A stretch of DNA of 19,659 nucleotides from Akkermansia sp. GTDB lineage: Bacteria > Verrucomicrobiota > Verrucomicrobiia > Verrucomicrobiales > Akkermansiaceae. Below are positions 1 through 6,926 of this stretch, one piece after another (the first letter of the stretch is position 1; each line of letters opens with the position of its first letter). The DNA is taken from positions 1 to 19,659 of the forward strand of contig JAIFNK010000189.1 in NCBI GenBank assembly GCA_020047775.1, read 5' to 3'. The translations under genes were made by a program, and so were the position numbers. The notes beneath the pieces are model-generated. The model did not search any database. It was not told the DNA's origin and saw only the letters and a list, made by a program, of their open reading frames with translations.

Positions 1-297
1 TCGCACAACCGCCTGAAAACCCTGCCCCCTGAACTCGGCCAACTCACCACGCTGACGGTGCTCGATCTCTCCCACAACCCGCTGGAAGCCCTCCCGCCGG
101 AGATCGGCCAACTCGCGAAGCTGACGGTGCTCAAAGCATCCAACACCCATCTAGCAGCGCTGCCGGCGGAACTCGGCCAACTCGCAAACCTATCCGAACT
201 GGACCTGGCCGGCAATCCGCTGACCTCGCTTCCGGAAACCCTCAAGGATCTGGAAAACCTGCACCACTTGTTTCTCCACGACAATCCGGCGCTGCAA
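1..297 (+). repeat. Tandem LRR-coding repeats, 69-bp unit
   Basis: Four to five diverged copies of a 69-bp unit (23 codons) are visible, each with the core cggccaactc (near 37, 106 and 175) encoding GQL. They encode the leucine-rich repeats of the Roco protein and continue upstream of the window. Confidence 0.8.
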
Positions 298-1692
298 CTC
301 TCCCCGTTCATCCTCGGGCCCGACCCGCGAAAGCTCCCCGACGCCAAACCGGCCTCCGCGCAATCGATTCTCGACTTCTACTTCGGCAGGCAGTCGGGAA
401 CCACCCGCCCGCTTAACGAAGTGAAAATGATCCTGCTAGGAAACCGCGGCGCGGGCAAATCCACCATCGTGCAGGCCTTGCGCGACCTGCCTTACCGCGA
501 AGGGGAAACCAGCACGCCGGGCGTCGCGTTGTGCGACTGGACACTGGAAGGCCCCGGCGAGGAACCGGTCACCGTCCATGTCTGGGACTTTTCCGGCCAG
601 CCGGTCACCCACGCCCTGCATCCGTTTTTCTTCAGTCCGCGGAGCCTCTATCTGCTGGTCCTGACCGGCCGTGACCATCACGAACGCGACGACGCGGAAT
701 ACTGGCTGCGCACGGTCGAAGCCCACGGGACGGATGCCCACGGACAAGGACCGGCGGTGATCGTGGCGATGAACCAATGGAACGTCCCCGGCTGCCGCCC
801 GGAAGTGGACCGCATCGCGCTGCGGGAACGCTATCCCTTCATCCGCGGATTTGTGGAAATGGACTGCAAGGCGAAAAAAGGCGTCCCCACCCTGAAAACC
901 GCGATTTTCCGGGAACTCGAGCGCATGCCCTGGGTGCGCGAACCGTTTCCCGAAGCTTGGGACAAGGTGCGCCGCGCCCTTGCCTCCGAAAAACACCTGA
1001 CGGAATCCGCGTTCCGCGAGCTGTGTCTCGAACACGGCGTGAAGGACCAGGGGCAACAGGACTATCTATCCGAAACCCTGCACCATCTGGGAATCACGCT
1101 GCACGAGCCGGACGATTCGGCGCTCATGGAATCCGGGTGGCTGGTGAAACATCTCTATCCGCTTATCCACCGCGCGGAAAACCAGGCGGGCATCCTCAAA
1201 CAGGCCGATGTGGACATGGCACTCCTAACGGAACGCAACGAGGCCGCGCGCGCCTTTTTGATGAAGGTTCTGGAGCGGCTCGGACTGGCCGTCGCCGGCA
1301 GCGGCGTCTGGCTGCTGCCCCACACGCAACCGGATCAGGCACCCGGAGGTCTGTTGGATTTCCGGGAAGACGCGGATGCCATCCGGCTGCGTTACACCTA
1401 TCAGACCGCGCCGGAGGATTTGCTGGCGCGGCTCATCGTGCGGCGTTTCGATTTCATCGAGGAGTTGCGGGAACAAAAACTGCAGTGGCGTCACGGCGTG
1501 ATCCTGTCCCGCAAGGGAGCCCGGGCGTTGATCCGGATGGAACCGCGGCAGCGCCAATTGACCATCACCGTCACCGGCCCCGCCAAGACCCGGCATCAAC
1601 TCGCCGGCCTCTGCCAGGCCGAGTTGCATGAACTTCACGCCGGGTTGCCCGGATGCGAGCCCGTCGAGGAAACCTTGGGACAAGGCAATTGA
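1..1692 (+). CDS. Roco-family protein (LRR, Roc GTPase, COR), 5' end outside window
   Basis: The frame is open from base 1, so the start lies upstream; 563 residues are visible. Window residues 1 to about 105 are leucine-rich repeats of about 23 residues (LPxELGQLxxLxxL). A Roc GTPase follows: P-loop GNRGAGKS at 147-154, switch-II DFSGQ at 196-200, G4 position NQWN at 258-261, and G5-like DCKAKKG near 287. From about 305 to the end is a COR dimerisation region (WLVKHLYPLIHR, RLIVRRFDFIEEL). Roco proteins are cytoplasmic GTPases that cycle between monomer and dimer; bacterial substrates are mostly unknown. Two oddities: G4 normally reads N/T-K-x-D, but here Lys and Asp are replaced by Gln and Asn; and the COR part, about 260 residues, is shorter than the roughly 330 I recall for characterised bacterial Roco proteins, so the C-terminus may be truncated. 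The family call is secure; the function is not known. Confidence 0.9.
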   Translation, partial: SHNRLKTLPPELGQLTTLTVLDLSHNPLEALPPEIGQLAKLTVLKASNTHLAALPAELGQLANLSELDLAGNPLTSLPETLKDLENLHHLFLHDNPALQLSPFILGPDPRKLPDAKPASAQSILDFYFGRQSGTTRPLNEVKMILLGNRGAGKSTIVQALRDLPYREGETSTPGVALCDWTLEGPGEEPVTVHVWDFSGQPVTHALHPFFFSPRSLYLLVLTGRDHHERDDAEYWLRTVEAHGTDAHGQGPAVIVAMNQWNVPGCRPEVDRIALRERYPFIRGFVEMDCKAKKGVPTLKTAIFRELERMPWVREPFPEAWDKVRRALASEKHLTESAFRELCLEHGVKDQGQQDYLSETLHHLGITLHEPDDSALMESGWLVKHLYPLIHRAENQAGILKQADVDMALLTERNEAARAFLMKVLERLGLAVAGSGVWLLPHTQPDQAPGGLLDFREDADAIRLRYTYQTAPEDLLARLIVRRFDFIEELREQKLQWRHGVILSRKGARALIRMEPRQRQLTITVTGPAKTRHQLAGLCQAELHELHAGLPGCEPVEETLGQGN

Positions 1693-2057
1693 CGCGATGC
1701 CAGAGCCCGGCATGGGCGGCTCGCAGCTTGCCTTCCGGCAGGAGTTCGCCACATTTCCACCACCATGCCCCATCAGCAAAACCCATCACCCGGGAAACCG
1801 CCTAAAGAAGTCATCTTGGAGATCGGAGCTGAAGGTGGATCGCTCACCCTCATTCGGCCTCGTTCTTGCGAAACAGTGCGGCATCACCGATCCGGAAATC
1901 GACCACACCATCGCCAAACCCTGATCTAACGTCAGGGGGCAGGGGTGGATGGGTCTTGGCTGGTGACGGGTGATTTGCCACAACCGTTCCAATCGAGCGG
2001 TTGGTTTGCAGCATGAATTTGATAGACAGAGCGCTGCAGCAGCATCGTAGATAAGTC
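1693..2057. other. Intergenic region between the Roco gene and the phosphatase gene
   Basis: Apart from the short reading frame at 1765-1929, no gene is recognised. A dyad caaccg / cggttg with an 11-base spacer lies at 1981-2003, 55 bases before the phosphatase start, and could be an operator. No convincing sigma70 promoter or ribosome binding site is visible. Confidence 0.4.
1765..1929 (+). pseudogene. Probable truncated small conserved protein (GAEGGSLTL motif)
   Basis: A 54-residue frame starting MPHQQNPSPGKPPKEVILEI. The segment EIGAEGGSLTL resembles the first beta strand of small (about 100-140 residue) hypothetical proteins that begin with a Lys/Pro-rich leader and then V-L-E-x-G-A-E-G-G-S-L-T-L. 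After SLTL the frame turns into Arg/His-rich sequence (RPRSCETVRHHRSGNRPHH) that looks out of frame and stops at 1927. I read this as the 5' stub of a broken gene, following the Roco gene after 72 bases. It could be a chance frame; the family resemblance is from memory and no function is assigned. No Shine-Dalgarno sequence is placed at a usable distance. Confidence 0.4.
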
Positions 2058-4382
2058 ATGGATACACTCCTTTCCCGCCGCACGACTTTGAAACTGCTTG
2101 CCGGTGGCGCGGCAGCTGGCTGGATGCGTCCGCTTGGAGCCGGGCAGGACATCGCGGCGCAGGGCGGAGACCGCTGGGCCCGGCGCCACAACCGCGTGTG
2201 GTTGTCGGGGGATGTCTGGGCCAACCCGATGGAAGACTGGTGCCTGCGCGGTGACGGCGCCGAGTGCCTGCGTCCCGGGCCCGACCGCAGCGTGCACTCG
2301 CTGACCCACCAGATCACGGCCAACAAGCCGTTTGAAATGTCAGTCATGGTGAATCGCGTCGAAGCAGGCAAGCCAGACGGCGGTGCCGGTTTCCGCATCG
2401 GCCTCAAGAGCGAACTCAACGAATACCGCAGTAACTGCTTCGTGGTCGATGGCATCCGCGCGGGCTGGATGGGAGATCAACTGGTGCTGGGAAAGCGAGC
2501 CGTCGCCCTGACCGATACAAGCATCGGCGATCACGTGCGACTGGTGCTGAGAGGAGTGCCTGAGGGCGATCAATGCAGGCTCACCTTGACCGCCGTCGGC
2601 GACCATTCCGACGAGAGCCTCAACGTGCTCACCCATACGGTCGCTGCCGACGCCATCCTCGGCAATGTATCGCTCGCCCACAACCTATCGCCCGTGAAGG
2701 ATAACAAGGGCCGCGGCAAACTGAACACCGGTGCCCGTTACCGTTTCCATCATTGGCAACTTTCCGGGGAAGGCTTCACGGTGAAGCCGGAACAAGCCTT
2801 CGGCCCTTTGCTGTGGGCGATGTATTCGCTCAGCGATTCACGCGGCAAGGATGGCTTCGTGATGAAACTCAGCGCCCTGACCGGACCCTTGGGCGAAGAG
2901 GACAAGCACGACGTCGAACTGCAAGTGCGGAAGGACGGCCAGTGGCATTCGTTAGGCAAGGCCGCGCTCGATCCCGACGCCTGGGTCGCCACCTTCCGCA
3001 TCACCCATTGGGATGAGACGCGGACGGTGCCCTACAAGGTGATTTACCACGAGTCGCTCAAGGATGGCTCCGTCATCAGCCACGAATGGTCCGGCAGCAT
3101 TCACGCCAATCCGGTCGGTCGGCCACTGCGCATGGCGGCGCTCACTTGCCAGAACGACTATGCTTTCCCTTACGCACCGGTTGCTAACAATCTGGTGAAA
3201 CTGCAACCCGACCTTTTGTTCTTCTCCGGCGATCAGATTTACGAAAGTCATGGCGGCTTCGGCATCATCCGCGATCCGGCGGATCCGGCGATCCTCTGCT
3301 ACCTGCGCAAATACTATCAGTTCGGCTGGGCTTTCCGCGAAGCGATGCGCCACGCTCCTACGCTGTGCCTGCCCGATGACCACGACGTTTTCCAAGGCAA
3401 CCTGTGGGGCGATGGGGGTAAGAAGATGCAGGCCGCCAATCCGGGCTCCGGCAGTGGCTATCTCGAGCCGGCACGGATGGTGAACGCCGTGCACAAGACC
3501 ACCGTCGCCCATCACCCTGACCCCTACGACCCGGCACCCGTCGAGCAGGGGATCACGACTTACTACGGCGACATGGTTTACGGTGGCGTCGGCTTTGCCA
3601 TCATTGCCGACCGCCAGTGGAAAAGCGGGCCGGGCGGGCTCGATACCGGCGGTGGCCGGCAGGATCATGTCGAGGACAAGGACTTCGACACCTCAACTCT
3701 CGACAAGCCGGGGCTGGTGCTGCTCGGCGAGCGCCAGGAGAAATTCCTCGAAGTATGGGCAAAGGATTGGCGCGGTCACACCCTCAAGGCAGTGCTCAGT
3801 CAGACGGTGTTTGCCGGAATGGCCACCCACCACGGCAGCTACAACGGCTACCTCAAGGCGGATCTCGATTGCGGCGGCTGGCCGCAGTCCGGCCGTAACC
3901 GGGCGATCTCTGCCATGCGACCGTCGATGGCCCTGCACATCAACGGCGATCAGCACCTTGGCAGTCTGGTGCAGTATGGAGTCGATCGGCAGCGCGACAG
4001 CAACTGGGCATTCTGCACACCGCCCATCGCCGCCGGATATCCTCGTTGGTGGCGGCCGGATGAAGTCGGCATGCCCCATGCAAATCGGCCGGCCCACGGT
4101 CTGCCGCACACCGGTGAGTACCTCGATGGCCTCGGCAACAAGGTCTATGTCCGTGCGGTCGAAAACCCGCAAGTCGGCAAGAGCTCTAACCGTTACCAGC
4201 AGGCCCATGAGAAAGGCAGTGGCTTCGGCTTCATCACCTTCGACACGGGAAGAAAAACCTACTTCATCGAGTCCTACCGTTTTCTCATCGACGCCACCGA
4301 CGGCAATTCATCTAACCAGTTCACGGGCTGGCCGGTAACCATCCACCAACGGGAAAACGGCGGCGAACCCCTGAAGGAGTAA
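2058..4382 (+). CDS. Tat-exported PhoD-like metallophosphatase
   Basis: 774 residues. The start is set by a twin-arginine leader: SRRTTLKLL at residues 6-14 followed by the alanine-rich AGGAAAG, so export folded through the Tat system is expected. Residues about 40-350 form a beta-rich N-terminal region without an assigned family. The C-terminal half has PhoD-type metallophosphatase motifs: GDQIYE with Asp392, PDDHD at 439-443, and GDQH with Asp631 and His633, the set used for the metal centre. PhoD enzymes are extracytoplasmic phosphodiesterases/phosphomonoesterases, often for phosphate scavenging, but this divergent subfamily is also common in planctomycetes and verrucomicrobia without a proven substrate. 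The gene stands alone, with 365 bases upstream and a hairpin 18 bases after its stop. It appears intact, and no Pho-box-like repeat was noticed upstream. Confidence 0.88.
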   Translation: MDTLLSRRTTLKLLAGGAAAGWMRPLGAGQDIAAQGGDRWARRHNRVWLSGDVWANPMEDWCLRGDGAECLRPGPDRSVHSLTHQITANKPFEMSVMVNRVEAGKPDGGAGFRIGLKSELNEYRSNCFVVDGIRAGWMGDQLVLGKRAVALTDTSIGDHVRLVLRGVPEGDQCRLTLTAVGDHSDESLNVLTHTVAADAILGNVSLAHNLSPVKDNKGRGKLNTGARYRFHHWQLSGEGFTVKPEQAFGPLLWAMYSLSDSRGKDGFVMKLSALTGPLGEEDKHDVELQVRKDGQWHSLGKAALDPDAWVATFRITHWDETRTVPYKVIYHESLKDGSVISHEWSGSIHANPVGRPLRMAALTCQNDYAFPYAPVANNLVKLQPDLLFFSGDQIYESHGGFGIIRDPADPAILCYLRKYYQFGWAFREAMRHAPTLCLPDDHDVFQGNLWGDGGKKMQAANPGSGSGYLEPARMVNAVHKTTVAHHPDPYDPAPVEQGITTYYGDMVYGGVGFAIIADRQWKSGPGGLDTGGGRQDHVEDKDFDTSTLDKPGLVLLGERQEKFLEVWAKDWRGHTLKAVLSQTVFAGMATHHGSYNGYLKADLDCGGWPQSGRNRAISAMRPSMALHINGDQHLGSLVQYGVDRQRDSNWAFCTPPIAAGYPRWWRPDEVGMPHANRPAHGLPHTGEYLDGLGNKVYVRAVENPQVGKSSNRYQQAHEKGSGFGFITFDTGRKTYFIESYRFLIDATDGNSSNQFTGWPVTIHQRENGGEPLKE

Positions 4383-4400
4383 GCGGCAACTCGACGGTTC

Positions 4401-4430
4401 CGCACAAGGTGCCGGTGGGCGCCTTGTGCG
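4401..4430 (+). terminator. Hairpin after the phosphatase gene, probable terminator
   Basis: A 13-bp stem (cgcacaaggtgcc pairing with ggcgccttgtgcg, one G-U wobble) closes a 4-base ggtg loop, 18 bases after the stop. There is no T-run after it, so it may be a factor-assisted terminator or an mRNA 3'-end stabiliser. Confidence 0.6.
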
Positions 4431-5054
4431 TTGCTCACAGGGAAAAGTGGAGATCCAGCAGGGTTGGGGGGGGTGCGGGACTCATTTATTTCAATCATCA
4501 CTTGATCCCCGCCAACACCCACGGCGGCCTGCCACCCGGAAGGCGCCACTTCCGATCCCGGATGAACTCTTCCGTGCCGCCGCCATCAAGGTTCCCCCTC
4601 TGGCGCACTCAGTCCTGAGTGCGCAAAACCTACCTAAAAACGAGTCAGTAAGTCGCAGCAATTTTTCTTTCCGAACCTCGCTTGGATTTGAAAGTGGCGA
4701 CTGTCCGCTCCCACCACGCCCCACCTGCGTCAGCCGCCGGGTGCCACGGAACGTGAATTGAAATCCAAATCCCTGTGAAGCAAGCCCGTGAAATTCAAAC
4801 CATCCCTCCGCCTCCGGTCCGGCGACCAGCTCTTTCAACGGCCCTCACCCACAAGCAATTACTCCGGCGACGGCCTTTTCAGGCACAGACTACGTTAGCG
4901 GATCTACCAGCAGAATAGGGATTGTCGCGAGCGGCCAACCAACGAACTCGGGGTGGACAAATGTTCGCCCGCCTCAAAGTCACCCAAAGAAGTTATCATT
5001 ACACACTCATCCTCATCCGGTGAGCGGTAAATGAGGGTTGCGTGACCACCGGGC
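4431..5054. other. Non-coding stretch before the histidine kinase gene
   Basis: About 620 bases with no recognisable gene on either strand; the short open frames have no familiar motifs or credible starts. It holds one perfect inverted repeat (4603-4624) and an A/T-richer patch near 4985-5010 that could carry the kinase promoter, though no clear -35/-10 pair stands out. Confidence 0.5.
4603..4624. repeat. Perfect inverted repeat, 10-bp arms
   Basis: gcgcactcag and ctgagtgcgc are exact reverse complements separated by two bases (tc), followed by caaaacc-type A-rich sequence. It lies 220 bases after the phosphatase stop and 430 before the kinase. It may be an operator for a dimeric regulator, a REP-like unit or a hairpin; copy number elsewhere in the genome would tell. 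Confidence 0.7.
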
Positions 5055-6005
5055 ATGCGGAGTATGGTCGTTACCAAGCATCCGATGAAATGGTTCAACA
5101 ACTCGAGACGGTCGTGGTCCGGTCGCTGCGTGTCGCCCGCTCCGCGGTGCGGTGCGCTGGGCACGGCCGCCGGGCTCATGGCTTGCGTTGCAGGCACCGT
5201 TCTCTCCTCTCCGGCCCATGCCGGGGCAGTCGTCAATACCGGGGCGCGGTCGAGCTTTGAATTCCGCCCTATCAGCCACGGTGGGCGGGTCTTCAAGCCC
5301 CAACTCGAGCAGCCCGGCCCGGGAAACCAAGCACCGCCCGCCGGTGATGAAGTGCGGATCCACCGCTACAAGGCCATCAGCCTCGTCGAGAAGGGCGGGC
5401 CGTTAGACATCTCTTTCTGGCCGCCGGATGATGCGTCCCGTTTCGCCGTCCGCCTGCAATTCAAGCTCGAAGGCTACGACGCCGAGTGGCGCGACTTGCC
5501 ACAGGGCTCCGTTCATCTGGTGCTCAAGTTCCTCGATGCCAACCGCGTCCCGGTCTCCCGCGAGGAATTCCGTGTTTCCGGCGCTTCAGTCGGCTGGGCC
5601 GGCTCCTTGGAGAAATCGACACTCGCCCAACGCGCCGCCCGGGCGATGGTGCCGCCGCGCGCCAAATGGGTGGATGTCTGGATCGATTCCGGCGGGCACG
5701 ATGAAACCAGCTGCGTCTGGCTGGTCGATGACCTGCTGATTCGCCAGACCGGTGCCGGCGGTGACCCGCTTCTGGTGTTGGACGAGAATTTCGAGGATGG
5801 CCAGGGCCTTAAGCGGCCGCAGGGCGACCCCACCAAGTGGGTGAGGGACGGCGGTGCGCTGGACGACGCGCTGGTCTGGTCCGGCCCCCGGCGAAGGGCG
5901 GGCACGCGCTGCTCATCAGGGACTCGAACCCGCGCGACTACGCGGCGTGGCGGCTCAAGACGAGAAACCTGTTGCCGGTGCTGGCCGGGAGCACGCTGGA
6001 TCTGA
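5055..6005 (+). CDS. Sensor histidine kinase, N-terminal sensor part (frameshifted)
   Basis: This frame encodes the exported sensor of a histidine kinase whose catalytic part lies in the next entry. Genuine coding runs to about 5889; beyond that the frame gives Arg-rich out-of-frame sequence to 6005. The N-terminus has a basic region (RRSWSGR) then a hydrophobic stretch ending SSPAHA, a plausible signal peptide, so residues after about 56 face the periplasm. Possible starts are ATG at 5055, 5064 and 5085; 5085 (MKWFNNSRRS) gives the more usual leader, and none has a Shine-Dalgarno sequence. The sensor region has a beta-rich portion (DISFWPPDD, FKLEGYDAEW, WVDVWIDSGGHDE) that I do not assign to a named family. 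A missing C in the five-C run at 5885-5889 would account for the frame change. Confidence 0.7.
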   Translation: MRSMVVTKHPMKWFNNSRRSWSGRCVSPAPRCGALGTAAGLMACVAGTVLSSPAHAGAVVNTGARSSFEFRPISHGGRVFKPQLEQPGPGNQAPPAGDEVRIHRYKAISLVEKGGPLDISFWPPDDASRFAVRLQFKLEGYDAEWRDLPQGSVHLVLKFLDANRVPVSREEFRVSGASVGWAGSLEKSTLAQRAARAMVPPRAKWVDVWIDSGGHDETSCVWLVDDLLIRQTGAGGDPLLVLDENFEDGQGLKRPQGDPTKWVRDGGALDDALVWSGPRRRAGTRCSSGTRTRATTRRGGSRRETCCRCWPGARWI

Positions 6006-6925
6006 GCTGGCAGGAGGTGTTCTCGATCGGTGCGGGACGCAATGGCGAGGTTTCCTTCCGCGATTTGCCAAGCGGGCAGTACCAGTTCCGGGTGCGCGAG
6101 GTGGACTCGCTCGGCGTGCCCACCGGCGAGCAGGCGGTGCTGCCATTGATCATCGCCCCGCCGTTCCATGCGAATCTATGGTTCCGCATGGCGCTGCTGG
6201 TCAGCCTGCTGGCCATTGCCTTGGGCATGGAGCGCGTAGTCGCCCGCAGACGGATGCAGCGCAAGCTGGAGAGACTCAAGCATAACCAAGCCGTGCAGCA
6301 GGAACGCGCGCGCATCGCCAGGGACATCCACGACGATCTGGGCACCGTGCTCTCGCGCATCTCGATGGTTAGCGAGGCCGCCGCAAGCGAAGCCGAGCCC
6401 GGCTCATCCCAGAAGCGACGTCTCAATGAAATCTGTGAGACATCCCGCCAACTCACCCGCACCATGGAGGAAATCGTGTGGGCACAGGACCCCAGGCACG
6501 ACTCGCTGGACCACATGGTCTCCTATATCTGTTCGTTCGCCTCGGATCTTCTGGGAGTCGCCCGCATCGCCTGTCGTCTCGACATCCTGATCGATCTGCC
6601 GGGCATGCCGCTCGAGGCGGAGCAGCGCCACGAATTGTTCCTCGTTTTCAAGGAGGCCCTCAACAACATCATCAAACATTCGGGAGCCACTGAAGTCCGG
6701 ATTTCCCTGCGCATCGAACCGGACTCCATCCGGCTCGTCGTCGAGGACAACGACCGTGGCTTCGATGCCGCCGCGCTGCCTGATGACAGGGGCAACGGCC
6801 TGCCCAACATGAAAAACCGCTTGCAACGCCTCGGTGGCAGCGTCGAGATCCAATCAGAAACCGGTAAGGGCACCCGTGTGACGATCATCCAGCCCACTCA
6901 AGTGAAACCGAAAACCAACAACTGA
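5837..6925 (+). CDS. Sensor histidine kinase, Y_Y_Y-like linker, TM and NarL-type kinase part (frameshifted)
   Basis: Continuation of the preceding kinase in another frame; reliable coding starts near 5890 (KGGHALLIRDSNPRDYAAWR). The ATG at 5837 lies before the shift and is probably not a natural start. In order: a segment resembling the Y_Y_Y domain (FRDLPSGQYQFRVREVDSLG), one transmembrane helix (LWFRMALLVSLLAIALG, about 6176-6225), a HisKA_3 dimerisation helix with the phospho-acceptor His in ARDIHDDLGT (His codon 6329-6331), and an HATPase_c domain with N-box FKEALNNIIKHSG and G-box GNGLPNMKNRL. Such kinases autophosphorylate on His and pass phosphate to a NarL/FixJ-type regulator, here one base downstream at 6927. 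Apart from the one-base shift the kinase looks complete. Confidence 0.8.
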   Translation: MGEGRRCAGRRAGLVRPPAKGGHALLIRDSNPRDYAAWRLKTRNLLPVLAGSTLDLSWQEVFSIGAGRNGEVSFRDLPSGQYQFRVREVDSLGVPTGEQAVLPLIIAPPFHANLWFRMALLVSLLAIALGMERVVARRRMQRKLERLKHNQAVQQERARIARDIHDDLGTVLSRISMVSEAAASEAEPGSSQKRRLNEICETSRQLTRTMEEIVWAQDPRHDSLDHMVSYICSFASDLLGVARIACRLDILIDLPGMPLEAEQRHELFLVFKEALNNIIKHSGATEVRISLRIEPDSIRLVVEDNDRGFDAAALPDDRGNGLPNMKNRLQRLGGSVEIQSETGKGTRVTIIQPTQVKPKTNN

Positions 6926-6926
6926 C

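Noticed and set aside
436..1056. Long minus-strand open frame opposite the Roco gene (and similar ones opposite the phosphatase, kinase, glycosidase and sulfatase)
   Set aside because: They mirror strong coding frames in G+C-rich DNA and contain no recognisable motif.
4426..4761. Plus-strand frame of 111 codons in the non-coding stretch
   Set aside because: No motif, no credible start, and composition like random G+C-rich sequence; it also crosses the perfect inverted repeat.
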